The notes under the pieces are model-generated. The model was not told where the DNA came from. It was given only the letters and a program-made list of their open reading frames with translations, and did no database searches. 25,102 nt of DNA from Oehlia diaphana (lineage: Eukaryota; Glomeromycota; Glomeromycetes; Glomerales; Glomeraceae), in contig QZLH01000798.1 of the NCBI GenBank assembly GCA_003833135.1, positions 58,799 to 83,900 on the forward strand, written 5' to 3'. Shown here piece by piece: positions 8,870-19,242 of the stretch (positions are counted from its first letter, which is position 1; each line of letters begins with the position of its first letter). Both the position numbers and the translations under genes were made by a program.

Positions 8870-10497
8870 ATTATCAAAATTGTAAGAAGTTTAAAAAGAT
8901 TATCATAATTTAATAGCAAATTCAATAGTTTATTTATATAAATATATATTACTTAATCTTTTATTGTATCTTTTTTTTTTATCATAGATGAGAAACCAAA
9001 TATAATATATAGTATTCAGTTATCAATAGCAAATATAATTCAAAATTTAAGCAATGCCGAAATTTCTTTTGGAAAAAAAATGCATAAATGTATAATAAAA
9101 TAGTTATGATTTAAGTTGTTATTAAACAAAAATAAGAAAAAAAATTTGAGTATCGCCATGGTGACGGAAAATTTAATTTTCTCGAATAATTAATTTAAAG
9201 AAGAAAATCAACCATCAAACTATTTCAGCAAACATTTATCAAATTATTGATAATTCTTGAGTATATTATAAATGGCTGATTAAATTTAATCCCCATATTA
9301 TCCAAGAAAAATAATATGTTTACATTCACACTCTATATTCTAAATCATTACATTTCGACATGCACAATCAGTCTATTCTTTTTTTTTTATTAACATATTA
9401 AAGCGAAAGACAAGCAACAAGATATTTGGAGAATATAATTTTCCTAAATTATATACTACTAAAGAAGAAAAACAACTTAAGTAAACATTGCAACTAGTAT
9501 CGCAAGTCTCAAACTAAACAGGACAATGAGGAGAAGGGCCCCAGAATCTCTAAGCGAAAACTCAATAAGGAAGTAATCGAATTAAAGGAGATGCAAGAAG
9601 ATATACAATAGATTTGAAATCTTAAAGTATGAAGTTCTTATAATAAATTTTGCTAGCGAATTAAAATTATTTGAGGAGAAGCCGATGATATAATATTATC
9701 AGAGTTTAATAACGGCACGTAGTGTCGCATTAGATTATTATTATTTCATAATAATTTTACTTCCATTTTCCATTTCTCCTTGAGCATTCCCTATATCAAA
9801 AACTAAGATTAGTCATAAAATAACTAAGTAAAGATTCCGTTCAGGCTGTAACCTTGCCAGCCCTAACCAAACTTGTCTTAATCTGTGATATATGTGCACT
9901 TGCCACGTACTTCGCAATCCTTCATATACATCTTATTATATGATTGATCTGTAAATTTTCTGATTAATCTGATAAAATTAATTTCTTAATATATTATTTG
10001 GATTTATTGATATATTTGAATTTGGGATATAGGATTTTGGCCAAATGTTGTTCTTTTTATATTTAATTTGATGATAATAAAGTAAGTAATGAATAATTTT
10101 TTTTAGGTATGAAACATTAATATTTTCCAATAAGAGTATCAAATCAATTATTATTTAATTATAGAACTATATATTAAAGTACGAAATTTATAAATATAAT
10201 TTTCAAAAAAAATTTAAATTAATATACAAAATTTGTTTCAAATTTTAATAAGACGAATATAATATTCTAATATAATAAAATCTTACAATAATGTACTCGT
10301 TCCACATTTGTATCCGTCATCTTAAAAATAAAAATAAAAATATCAATAATTTAGAAAAAATTAAGGAATATGGAAAGTATATACTGTATATACTACAGAA
10401 GTAAATCATGTACACTTTTGGAAAGGTCAGTAAAGAAATTTTATTGGAGAAATAAATATAGAAAACAACTTAACACCTAGAACTTCAACAAGAAAAA
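8870..10497. other. Long AT-rich intergenic stretch, nothing supported
   Basis: No gene is supported. A short frame near 9540-9609 (ISKRKLNKEVIELKEMQEDIQ, ended by TAG) looks coiled-coil-like but is too short to call. Isolated near-palindromes occur, for example CGCCATGGTGACG near 9155. The rest is A/T-rich with many stops on both strands. Confidence 0.4.
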
Positions 10498-10520
10498 GGA
10501 AACGTTGATATAACGTTTCC
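10498..10520. repeat. GGAAACGTT hairpin
   Basis: GGAAACGTT at 10498-10506 and its exact complement AACGTTTCC at 10512-10520, separated by GATAT. A single GGAAACGTTG also occurs near 13711 and an AACGTT cluster at 16590-16740, so AACGTT is a recurring motif of local repeats. Confidence 0.7.
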
Positions 10521-10689
10521 TATAAAAGAAAAATAGAAGTTTCAGTAGTCACACTCTCGTTGTCCAATCAAAGGTTACCCAATCAAAGTAGGTCTATAAA
10601 AAAACAGTATAATTTTTTCAAAAGTATTTCAGTAATGATATTGAAGCTAAAATTCTAATACAGTATATACACAATTTTATAAACTTCAA

Positions 10690-11195
10690 GTTTTCCGAAA
10701 ACCTACTGTAATAATTTTGGAGTCAGAGTCCTATAGAAAGAAGTAAAAAAATTTTAAATATGGTTTGTTCGCGAGTGTTTATGTTTCACTCCAGGTAAAC
10801 CACATAATGAATTCAATAGTTCATTATGAAATGGGTTCCTGACACACCTTTCAAACAGATCAGGTGATATCAGATGACAGCCGAAAACCTATCTGGGATT
10901 CCGGTCCAGAAATGAAAAAACAAATTTAAAAAAAAGCTGAATTTTTTATAAATATTCGAAAGTGAAAACTTACCTGCGATTCGGGACAGTCTTGGAGCTG
11001 CTGGAGTCCTATAAGAAAAAAAATTAATAACAAAATTTTTAAAAGAAAACTTATCAGTTATCCTAGTGTTTGAAAATCGGAGCTGAAGTCTTATAATTTT
11101 ATTTATTTATTTATTTAAGAAGAGTGGTTACTAATAAGTTACAGACTTACAGTAAAAGAAAGTAGCGTCATAAGACTGAAGTCATATAAAAAATT
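10690..11195 (-). repeat. Tandem exon-like micro-units with splice-site-like borders
   Basis: Read on the - strand, several short units share the pattern (T/A-rich)TATAG|GACTC...|GT(A/R)RGTTTTC. The clearest is 10974-11008: acceptor-like TTCTTATAG, a 35-nt block (GACTCCAGCAGCTCC...ATCGCAG), then donor-like GTAAGTTTTC. A second is 10707-10730: CTATAG, a 24-nt block beginning GACTCTGACTCC, then GTAGGTTTTC. Decayed versions lie near 11051-11089 (ATAAG before ACTTCAGCTCC; donor reads ATAAGT), 11145-11185 (donor GTAAGT, acceptor lost) and 10893-10910. The interpretation as micro-exons is inference; they may simply be a tandem repeat that mimics splice sites. Confidence 0.5.
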
Positions 11196-12966
11196 AATTA
11201 ATAATAAAAGGTATACACTTCAATAAGATCACGTTACTAAAAAGTAGTGCGCCTTTGTCACCGTTAAAACTAAAAATAATAGAAGTTTTTATCAAAACAT
11301 TTTGCCAATTAAAAACATAATTATGTAGAATTTTTGAATTAATTAATTATTAAATATATGGTCAAAACTTGGATGGAATAATTCAATTTTATTTTCAATT
11401 TTATCGTTATGAAAATTCTTCTCTGAACTATAATAATAGTTCATCAGAATTAATTATGACATACAAAACTTATACTGTAATACCCGAATAATTCTTATTT
11501 TGATAGTTACGATTTTTATCCGATTAAAAATATCCGGTTTGACCCAGAATCCAGATTTACTGTTAATCACTCTTATTTATAATTTAGTTGTCATAATTAA
11601 TTTTTTTACATATGATTACTATATATAGATAAGTAAGTTACTTCCGTGATTTATTACCAACCATTAAATCACAAACGATCTTGTGAAATTGCCGACAACA
11701 TATCTTTACGAAGTTGTAAAATGCTATTAAATAGGTGTTAAATAGGTGTTAAATAGGTGATAAATAACATCGAGAATTAGTAGTGAAAATTAATCTAAGC
11801 TATTTCTTAGATGTATTAAATATTATTTAGGGATGAATCTGCCAATTTATTTTATTCATATTTTTTATATAAATTTGATAATTTTTAACATCGGGAAATA
11901 GTGCTTCGATCCGGATTGATCCGTTGATTAGCATCACTACATTTTTCTTATTTTTGTTAAACTACAATTTTTGTCAGATTTAAAAAAATTATTCTTCTAC
12001 AATTTTATTAATTTTGACCAAAACTTATAGCTCCAAATCGAGATAAATTAACGGGGGGCCAACACATATGTTACACAGGCTGATCAGACTGGTCAAATGA
12101 TCACCAAAACTGTCTCCATATGTAAATTACTATGAGTTAATAGTAAAAATGCAACGGTACCCCATGTTTAAAGTGAAAGATCTACAGATAATCAAAATCT
12201 ATGAAAAAAAATGAGTGAAACTACACGAAAATATTTTTTTTTTTTCGAAATATTCTGTCTATATTTTTTAAAATTTTGGATCGGCTGTTTGAAATACCCC
12301 AAAAACATATAAAATTTTATTAAAATTTTATATAAATAATATTTAATATCTTATAACTTACGAACTAAAAAAAATTATTTTAAAAAGATTTATTAAGTAT
12401 TATATAATTCACACTTAAAAATAATACATAATAAAAGAAGAAAAGGTTATTTTAAAACGTTTTACATAAAAATCTTTAGTATATACTTATTGAAATCTCG
12501 AAGAAAAAGGATGTAATTTTAACTTTCTATATAAAAGAGCAAAAAACATATAATATTAAGAACAAAGCAACCAGTGGTCTAATTTTAATAAAAAAACTTC
12601 GCCTATATAGAGCTAGCATATATAACCTTGACTTCTGAGATCAGCTGCTTTTCTATGCGTACGCGTCGAATTTTTTATCGTTTCATTTATTAAATATTTA
12701 CTTTTTTTTAACATCCCAACACTACATTTATGTTTTATTTTAGTTTCAGTTGATGAATATTAGAACTTTTGAACAGTTTTTAAACTGTACAAAACTATGT
12801 TCAAAACTGGTTTTGGACAGTCCAAAATAGTCCAATTAAAAAAACCAATTGGACAAGTCAAAAAGGGCCCGCCCGCCCGCTATAACGGATCAAATTTCTA
12901 ACCAGTTATAGTAAAAATGACTCGATATATCGTATCACGAGATCATGAACCAATTAACGTGATAAT
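11196..12966. other. Intergenic stretch with minor repeats
   Basis: No gene supported. It holds three perfect copies of the 11-bp unit TTAAATAGGTG at 11727-11759, an ATAAAATTTTATTAAAATTT palindromic stretch near 12308, and at about 12750-12890 a group of small inverted motifs (ACAGTTTTTAAACTGT; TTGGACAGTCCAAAA; CCAATTGG) ending in the only strongly GC-rich stretch of the area, GGGCCCGCCCGCCCGC. The last group looks like one end of a dispersed repeat. Confidence 0.45.
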
Positions 12967-13003
12967 TTTGGCCGGAATTATAATAATCTTAATTCTGGCC
13001 AAA
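12967..13003. repeat. TTTGGCCGGAATT hairpin
   Basis: TTTGGCCGGAATT (12967-12979) pairs with AATTCTGGCCAAA (12991-13003), one mismatch, 11-base loop. A related AATTATCATAATTCTGGCC sequence occurs near 17207-17226, suggesting a dispersed palindromic motif. Confidence 0.7.
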
Positions 13004-13037
13004 GTAATTAAAATTTCATATTCACCTCTATGACTTT

Positions 13038-13575
13038 ATCGGGATATTCGATATAGCGAAAAATTTTAAAAATTTTCACACTAATAAGATTAATATACAC
13101 AGTTTTAACCGGACGGTTTCGAATTTCACTAGTATTTATTTATTTATTTGTTTATTTGTTTATTTTATTAAACATTATTACAGATACAAAAGCGTAATAA
13201 CTTGTGCTTGTATCACAAATAATGTACCTATGGCGCATTATTTTAGAATAAAAGTTATACTGAATCAATTTAATAAACATTTTCATGCCCACTATGACTT
13301 ATAACATTAATTTTATTAGCGTGAGAAAATTTTTAAAATTTTTCGCTATATACCGAATATCGCATAAACCGATAGATCCGGTTTATCGAATTTCACTAGT
13401 ATTTATTTATTTATTTATTTGTTTATTTCATTAAACATTATTACAGATACAAAAGCGTAATAACCATTAAACATTTGTTACAGATACAAAAGCGTAATAA
13501 CTTGATGTACAGTACCTATCAGCTATGGCGCATTATTTTATAATAAAAGTTATTTATAACTGAATCAATTTAATA
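13038..13575. repeat. Composite repeat: two direct copies plus an inverted pair
   Basis: The block beginning TCGAATTTCACTAGTATTTA at about 13122 and ending with CTGAATCAATTTAATAAA at about 13277 is repeated at about 13387-13577; both share TTACAGATACAAAAGCGTAA and TATGGCGCATTATTTT. The second copy has a further internal duplication of the ACAGATACAAAAGCGTAATAAC segment (13444-13502). In front of each copy lies one arm of an inverted pair: GATATAGCGAAAAATTTTAA... (13050-13080) and the complement at 13318-13360. A TTTA/GTTTA microsatellite follows each block start. No coding capacity; probably a tandemly duplicated non-autonomous element. Confidence 0.75.
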
Positions 13576-13599
13576 AATCTCAAATTCAGATTCATTTAA

Positions 13600-14007
13600 A
13601 TTATGATGTTTCGCAAGTCATCTATAATTTATTTTACTTGTATTTATTTTACTACAAGTAAAATAGAATAGAGAGATAGATAGTAAAAGAGAAGTCTAAT
13701 TATATAAAAGGAAACGTTGTTCACTTATTCATAAATATCATGTGTGACTATTCAAAATTTATAAAAATCTTGTGCCAAACTTAAAATTCGATATAATAAG
13801 CAAAACTTGCACTATTTAAGAAATTTGTCTTCAACATATTAGACGTAATTTTATTATGCACATTGCGCAATAAACATTCCGTTTACAACATATGACTTAA
13901 CATGGCGTAACTAAATTAGTAATATGGCGTAATTAATTAAGAGTTCGGATTTGGCTAGACAATTAATATTTTTGCCGATTTGCAATTTTTTATGTTTAAT
14001 TTTGTAT
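13600..14007. other. Upstream region of the second BTB gene
   Basis: No gene supported. It includes an inverted TTTACTTGTA...TACAAGTAAA pair at about 13633-13660 and a repeated ATGGCGTAA motif near 13902 and 13924. The small + strand frame at 13980-14168 lies in the promoter/leader of the next gene and is not protein-like. Confidence 0.4.
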
Positions 14008-14106
14008 CACGTGGTCGCAGCTGCATATTACATCATAATCACGTAATTACACGATCGTTTACGACGTTACGTGTAAACTCCTACAGAAAAAATATATATT
14101 TAAAAA
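14008..14106 (+). promoter_or_regulatory. Probable promoter elements of the second BTB gene
   Basis: CACGTG at 14008-14013 (in TATCACGTGGTCGCAG), 150 bases before the ATG, and a TATATATTTAAAAA stretch at about 14093-14106, about 55 bases before the ATG. The third BTB gene has the same two elements at similar distances, which is the main support. The factor is unknown; CACGTG is the core of bHLH-type sites in other fungi. Confidence 0.4.
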
Positions 14107-14157
14107 GGGCTTTTTTTTTTCCTTTAAATTCTTCATGTTTTCCTTTTATTAAAAATA

Positions 14158-15703
14158 ATGGTCGATAATAAACTTTTACCGAAATTATCACAAAATTTGA
14201 TCGAAATGTTAAATGATGAAGAATATTATGATGTTACAATTGAAGTTGGTAATGATCCTAACGTAAAAATATTTCGTGCTCACATGGTAATTTTAAATTA
14301 TCGTTCTCCTTATTTGAGAAGAATTTTGTCGACTAATAATAAAAAGAATGATGAAAATTTAACATATATTAAATTACCAAATGTTTCACCTGAATTTTTC
14401 CATATAGTATTAAAGTATGAAAATATATTGTTTTCTTTTTTTTTTTTTTTTTTTTTGTTATTTTACGTATCATTTAATTTAACAACCGGTTTTATTTTTT
14501 TGTTTCAGATATATTTATGGGGGAATACTAACTTTTGAAAAATATGATACTTCCGATATCATAAAAATTTTGGTCGCCGCTAATGAACTTGGCCTTCAAG
14601 AATTAATTCCCTATTTGGAATCTTATTTAATTGAAAATAAAAAAAATGGGTTGGAAGAGAATTTTGATTTGATATATCGAACAAGTTTTGAAAACGATTC
14701 TTTCTCAGAACTTCAAAAATATTGTATAAATTTAATTTCAAAAGAACCAAATAAAATATTTAGTTCATTAAATTTTTCTTCGATTCCAGAAAAAATATTA
14801 ATTACAATCATTCAAAATAATAGCCTTCAAATGAGTGAGATTCAAGTTTGGGAACATGTGATTAAATGGGGACTCGCACAAAATCAAGAACTTCCTTCTG
14901 ATCCTACAAATTTTTCTAAAGATGATTTCAATTCTTTAAAGATTACTTTACAACATTGTATTCCTTTTATTAGGTTCTATAATTTAGATTCAAAAGAATT
15001 TTTAAAGAAAGTATTACCTTATAAAAAAATTTTACCAAAAGAATTATATAAAGATTTATTAGATTATTTTTTGGATAATGATAGCAAAAAATCGATACCT
15101 CGTATAATTAAAGAGAAAGAAATTTATTCAAAAAACATTGATTCTAAAATTATTACATTTCATCACGCTGAATTAATTACAAAATGGATTGATAGATTAG
15201 AAATTACAGATAAATTAAAAACTTCATATGTATTCAAATCGTTATATCGTGATTCTCGTGATGGATTAAGTGGATCGTTTAGATTTGATAAATTCTATGA
15301 AATCTGTAAAAATCAATCTCATACTATATTAGTTATTAAAATGAAAAATAGTAACGAAATTATTGGAGGGTATAACCCAATTGAATGGAAATTTAATGAT
15401 AGTTATGGCGTAACTAAAGATAGTTTTATATTTGCTTTTGGTGATAAAGGTACAAAGCATCATATTTTAAGTCGTGTAATGAATGAAACGAAAGCTATAT
15501 ATGGTAGTTTCTTTACCAGTTTTGGTCCATCTTTCGGTGATAAAGATTTATATTTAAAAAAAAATAGTTATAATAATGAATTAAAAGTTATTTGTAACAA
15601 AAATGATTATGAAAGGCATATTAGAAATACCAATAATTCATGTTTTGTAGAGGAATTTGAAGTATTTCAGGTGGTTCCGTTATCTAAATTCAACAAAAAT
15701 TGA
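14158..15703 (+). CDS. BTB-BACK-TLDc domain protein, copy 2 (two exons)
   Basis: Exon 1 14158-14414, intron 14415-14508 (GTATGA...TTCAG, 94 nt, phase 2, with a long T run), exon 2 14509-15703; 483 aa. The join AA|A makes K86 followed by Y-I-Y-G-G. If the intron were read through, the BTB domain would run into Phe homopolymer, which confirms splicing; the in-frame Met at 14570 is internal and not the start. The BTB domain (about 15-120) has YYDVTIEVG and FRAHMVILNYRSPYLRR; BACK runs about 120-276; the linker is short (277-297); TLDc runs 298-475 with LYRDSRDG, IGGYNPIEW, DSFIFAF and GPSFGDKDL (425-433). The polar tail after EFEVFQV (PLSKFNKN) is longer than in copy 3. A putative AATAAA signal lies at 15719-15724. 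Role as for the family: possible Cullin-3 adaptor with a stress-linked TLDc domain, inferred. Confidence 0.92.
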
Positions 15704-15737
15704 TGTATATGTTTATCAAATAAAAAAAAATCAAAGA

Positions 15738-15797
15738 GAAGACCTATCGGGTGAAAATATTCTTGGTTTATGAAAATCTTCTCTTTATTAGGTCTTC
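15738..15797 (+). repeat. Inverted repeat in the 3' flank of the second BTB gene
   Basis: GAAGACCTA (15738-15746) and TAGGTCTTC (15789-15797) are exact complements with a 42-base loop, just after AATAAA at 15719. It could fold in a longer 3'UTR, or be the remains of a small repeat. Confidence 0.5.
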
Positions 15798-16242
15798 ACT
15801 TTTCTTTTAGGTATGTAGGTTGGGAGTATGGACGAATGGACTTTATTTTCATCCCACTTTTGATATTCGTGATTGTTTATTTTTATATTTATATTTTATA
15901 TTTTACATTATAATGGATTATATTAATTATTGGTTAGTTATAGAATTTTTTGGAATATTCACATAAAAACATTTTAATAGAACTTTAATTTATTTATTTT
16001 GAAAGTGCTTATATTTAAGCATAATATCATTTTTCAAGTAAATAAATGAAATTTTAAAGAATAAATTTAAGAAAATAAAATAAATATTTCTAATTTCTCT
16101 TTAATTGGCAACTGCAGACTAATGGTAAAGAGTAATATTTTCTCTCTCTTTAATTAACTAACTCGAATCCTTTCTCGTTTGTCATTTAACTTTCGAATGG
16201 AGCAGTAAAATTAATAAACCGCGCCTCATTTTTCAACGAATA
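15798..16242. other. Intergenic stretch, nothing recognised
   Basis: AT-rich with no gene, RNA or clear repeat. It ends at the TA target site of the following MITE. Confidence 0.4.
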
Positions 16243-16447
16243 CAGCTGATTTCATAATGTACGGACACTTAGCAAATTTTAAAGAACTCGAAAATATTCG
16301 GTAAAGCTTTATGTAAAATAAGCTAATTTTGGAGTACTACCGTATTCCGAGAATGGTGGTATAATTTTTATCTTATTTTGAACTTTACCGAATATTTCAG
16401 AGTACTTTAAAATTTGCTAAGTGTCCCTTACATTATGAAATAAGCTG
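16243..16447. mobile_element. MITE copy 1, TA target duplication
   Basis: A 205-bp element starting CAGCTGATTTCATAATGTAC and ending in the near-complement CATTATGAAATAAGCTG, flanked by TA on both sides. The inverted arms extend about 65 bp (to about 16306 and from about 16383) and share ACACTTAGCAAATTTTAAAG and AATATTCGGTAAAG. There is no coding capacity. The TA duplication and CAG ends suggest mobilisation by a Tc1/mariner-type transposase; that assignment is inference. Confidence 0.8.
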
Positions 16448-16589
16448 TAACGTGATTGTAGATTATGGATCGGTCATTAACTGGTTATGACTGGTCATGA
16501 CCATGACCAATATCGGTCGGTCAAAACCTTCTGACCGACCGTTTGACCGATCCTTTAACCGATCATTTACCAATTCATTATCAGTCCGC

Positions 16590-16740
16590 AACGTTTTAAA
16601 TTATTAATAAAAAAAACGGTTTCACAACGTTTTTACGAAAACGTTTCTTTTTTATGAAAAATTCAATAAAAAAGTTTTCGCAACGTTTTCTATTAAAATA
16701 ATCAAAAAAAACGTTGCGAAACGTTTGCGAGAACGTTTTT
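16590..16740. repeat. AACGTT motif cluster with inverted repeat
   Basis: Seven AACGTT occurrences within about 150 bp, many as (A)AACGTTTT or CGCAACGTTTT. TTTCGCAACGTTTT (16676-16689) and AAAACGTTGCGAAA (16708-16721) form a perfect 14-bp inverted repeat with an 18-base spacer. The - strand reading frame over 16596-16793 is a by-product of these repeats. Confidence 0.7.
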
Positions 16741-16759
16741 ATTATCAAATCACATATTA

Positions 16760-17020
16760 CAACTGATTTCATAATGTACGGGACACTTAACAAATTTTAA
16801 AGAACTCAGAAATATTCGGTAAAACTCAAAATAAGATAAAATTATACCACCATTTTCGGAATAGCACTTCAAAATAAGCGTATAATTTTATTTTATATCA
16901 AATATTTCCGAGTTCTTTAAAATTTGCAAAGTGTATAAATTATCTATCTCTGATCATTAGTTCATAATGTAGCTTAAGGACAATATATATTTAAAATCCC
17001 GTACATTATGAAATCAGCTG
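16760..17020. mobile_element. MITE copy 2, inverted relative to copy 1, with an internal insertion
   Basis: Starts CAACTGATTTCATAATGTAC and ends GTACATTATGAAATCAGCTG, flanked by TA. The interior (ACTCAAAATAAGATAAAATT and ACCACCATTTTCGGAATA) matches the reverse complement of copy 1, so the two copies lie in opposite orientation about 310 bp apart. At about 16933-16998 it carries roughly 65-70 extra bases not present in copy 1, splitting the terminal arm; that stretch itself contains TTCATAATGTAG, a piece of the terminal repeat. Confidence 0.75.
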
Positions 17021-17130
17021 TAATAAGAAAACACGGCGTTTAGATTCTTGACCGACTGATCCGACCTCTAATTTTAGATCAAACGGTCGGTCAGAACGGT
17101 TGGTCAAAGGTTCTTAACCGACAAGGTCTG

Positions 17131-17478
17131 TGTACAAAATAATGAAGATCTTTTCTTTTATAGATAATACCTGGTGGAAATCTATTGCCTTTTTTGAATA
17201 CTGACCGAAATTATCATAATTCTGGCCCTGAAAAAAATGCGTAGTAATAATTTTTTGGGCTGCCCATACACTGCCCATAGAAAAATCAATTAACGTTGAA
17301 TGAAGAGATTCAGAATGTTTGTTGTGATTTGTCCGAATTCGTTAAAAAGAAAACTTTATCATGTTCTGTTACCCACGTACATAATTTATTTCTTTAATAA
17401 AACGCGTTTTTCATAAGGCACGTGATTTTACTGACAATATTCCTTTTTTTTAAATATATATTAGATGACCATCCAGAG

Positions 17479-17509
<31 letters not shown>

Positions 17510-18078
17510 TCGTTAAGAAATCGTGTTAGAAGTATACCAATAAAAAAATGGTTATTCAAGATCACGGAAATCTTTGTAACCGGAGAAAGTAAAGGTATTA
17601 TTATAAAAGAAAATATTAATATTAAATAAAATGTTAACAAAGACAAGACAGAAAATGTCTTTTTTCATTCAGTTATAAATAAATAAAATAATTATAGGCT
17701 CATCTAATTGAAATTATTTCATGTATTCTTCCTGTCACATCGGTCCTTATGAATAGGCAGAATAGCTAATTGTTAAATTCTAAAAAAAGATCATCGGCGA
17801 CAGCGTAAGCAAATCAAGAGACGAGATATGATGTTAAATACAAGTTCCTTGATAAAAGGTCGAAATTATCAACCCAAGTGACGAATCTCTATAATCTCAT
17901 GTACTCGTACATTGTATTAAACAAGATTTATCAAAATTTAATGTAGAACTTTTATAGTAAAATAAATTTTGTTTATTGAGTAAGAAGAATAAGAAGAACT
18001 AAGAACTAAGAAATTTTTATTGATCCGTAATTATAATAAAAAAAAAATTGGATATAAATTACATAAATATCTCATTAA
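17131..18078. other. Intergenic stretch downstream of the DUF4419 gene
   Basis: No gene supported. It has T/A homopolymers near 17480-17510, a CACGTG hexamer at 17419-17424, and, on the - strand, AATAAA (complement of 17972-17977) about 100 bases after the DUF4419 stop, a plausible polyadenylation signal for that gene. The - strand frame 17461-17646 is low-complexity. Confidence 0.4.
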
Positions 18079-19155
18079 TTAACTTCCTAAAAGCTTAGAT
18101 TCTTCATTTTCTTTCGCAGTTTTATCATCAATAACAAACCAACCAATTACTGGTGTAACAACTAATTCATTAGAATTTTCAAAAGATTTTTGTTGCGCAC
18201 CTAAAAATCCTGCAACAAACTTTAAGTATAATCCAGTATTAGTCGTAAATGGTACTTCAACTCTTCCATTAGGAAAGTCATCTGGAGTAAGTGAATCATT
18301 AACTAATTTTTTTCCATCTATTTTATATGGATAAAGGGCCGTCACCCATCCCGTAATAATACTTGGGCCAGAAAAAAAACTTTGTTTTGAAATTATTTTT
18401 GACCAAAATTCTTCATCAACATTACCTTTATAGGTTTCAACCAATTTCCATACAACAGGATCCAACCTATCCAACCAAAAATCCATATCTAAGTCTAATT
18501 GACGTAATTGAACGACTTTCTCTTGTAATTTTAACCAATCTTCTAAAGTACCTTCAAGAGTAACTTTAGGAATTCCACAAGTAGCATAACATTTAAAAGA
18601 AAAATATTCTTTAAGCATATCTAAAAGAACGATTCGACTAGCAGTAAGAGAATTTTTCGTTGTTGTAGAAAAGTCACATTCTAAAAGAGATTTTACATCA
18701 ATTTTTTCTACAGCTTGATCAGTTTTCACAACTAACAAATTTACTACTTCAGGCCAATTTCCTTCAAGGCGTGAATTTTTATGAAACAAAATTCCATCAA
18801 TAATAACACCAATCTCTTTTTTACCTTCATGATTAACAAAGCGATAACGAAATTTTTCTGCATTATAATTAATATGTTGACTTACTCCTTGTGCTATAGT
18901 TAACCAAATATCATCAGGAGTTAAGAGTAAATGTTGATGATTGTTGTAAGCATGAAAAATTGCAGCAGTTAAACCATGAGAAGTCATCGTGTGTTTAAGT
19001 ACGGATTTATTGATTGACGGAGGTTCATCGTAATCGACTGAAATGGCATGTACAGTTGTATTACGAAAATCCCGAGAAATATTATCATTTACTAAGATAT
19101 GTTCTTTAAAATCATTCTCAAGATTAATTTTTTTAGTGAGGATTTGAGTACTCAT
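18079..19155 (-). CDS. DUF4419 family protein
   Basis: Single-exon gene of 358 aa counted from Met at 19153-19155. The frame stays open to an upstream Met at 19240-19242 (387 aa), but those 29 residues (IPYFFHTFLFFKRKN and similar) read like AT-rich leader, so the internal MSTQ start is preferred; this is uncertain. Visible family landmarks, in order: HGLTAAIFHAYNNHQHLLLTP with DDIWLTIAQGVSQHIN (about 60-96), then EKFRYRFVNHEGKKEI (100-115), CGIPKVTLEGTLEDWLKL (193-210), FWLDRLDPVVWKLVE (226-240), SGPSIITGWVTALYPY (262-277) and FVAGFLGAQQ (313-322) with PVIGWFV near the C-terminus. DUF4419 proteins are multicopy in fungi and slime moulds and have no established biochemical function. No signal peptide or membrane segment is seen in the 358-aa form. 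The frame is intact throughout, so the gene is probably expressed. Confidence 0.9.
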   Translation of the reverse strand: MSTQILTKKINLENDFKEHILVNDNISRDFRNTTVHAISVDYDEPPSINKSVLKHTMTSHGLTAAIFHAYNNHQHLLLTPDDIWLTIAQGVSQHINYNAEKFRYRFVNHEGKKEIGVIIDGILFHKNSRLEGNWPEVVNLLVVKTDQAVEKIDVKSLLECDFSTTTKNSLTASRIVLLDMLKEYFSFKCYATCGIPKVTLEGTLEDWLKLQEKVVQLRQLDLDMDFWLDRLDPVVWKLVETYKGNVDEEFWSKIISKQSFFSGPSIITGWVTALYPYKIDGKKLVNDSLTPDDFPNGRVEVPFTTNTGLYLKFVAGFLGAQQKSFENSNELVVTPVIGWFVIDDKTAKENEESKLLGS

Positions 19156-19242
19156 CTTTCTTGAATTTTTTCTTTTGAAAAATAAAAATGTGTGAAAAAA
19201 ATAAGGTATCTCTTTAAATAAGATTTTAACGTGAAAATTCAA

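Larger units (their letters stand above)
16464..17130. repeat. GGTC/GACC-rich inverted repeat enclosing AACGTT cluster and MITE copy 2
   Basis: TTCTGACCGACCGTTTGA at 16529-16546 is perfectly complementary to TCAAACGGTCGGTCAGAA at 17079-17096, and both sit within longer GGTC/GACC-rich stretches (16464-16580 and 17049-17123). Between them are an AACGTT-rich stretch and a second MITE. It looks like a non-autonomous element interrupted by a later insertion. Confidence 0.6.

Noticed and set aside
14570..15703. Taking Met at 14570 (and likewise 6135 and 23677) as gene starts
   Set aside because: The conserved exon 1 and phase-2 splice show these Met codons are internal or intronic.
16596..16793. 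Minus-strand 65-residue frame
   Set aside because: Produced by the AACGTT repeat cluster and a MITE end.
18363..18563. Plus-strand frame inside the DUF4419 gene
   Set aside because: Antisense shadow of the coding sequence.
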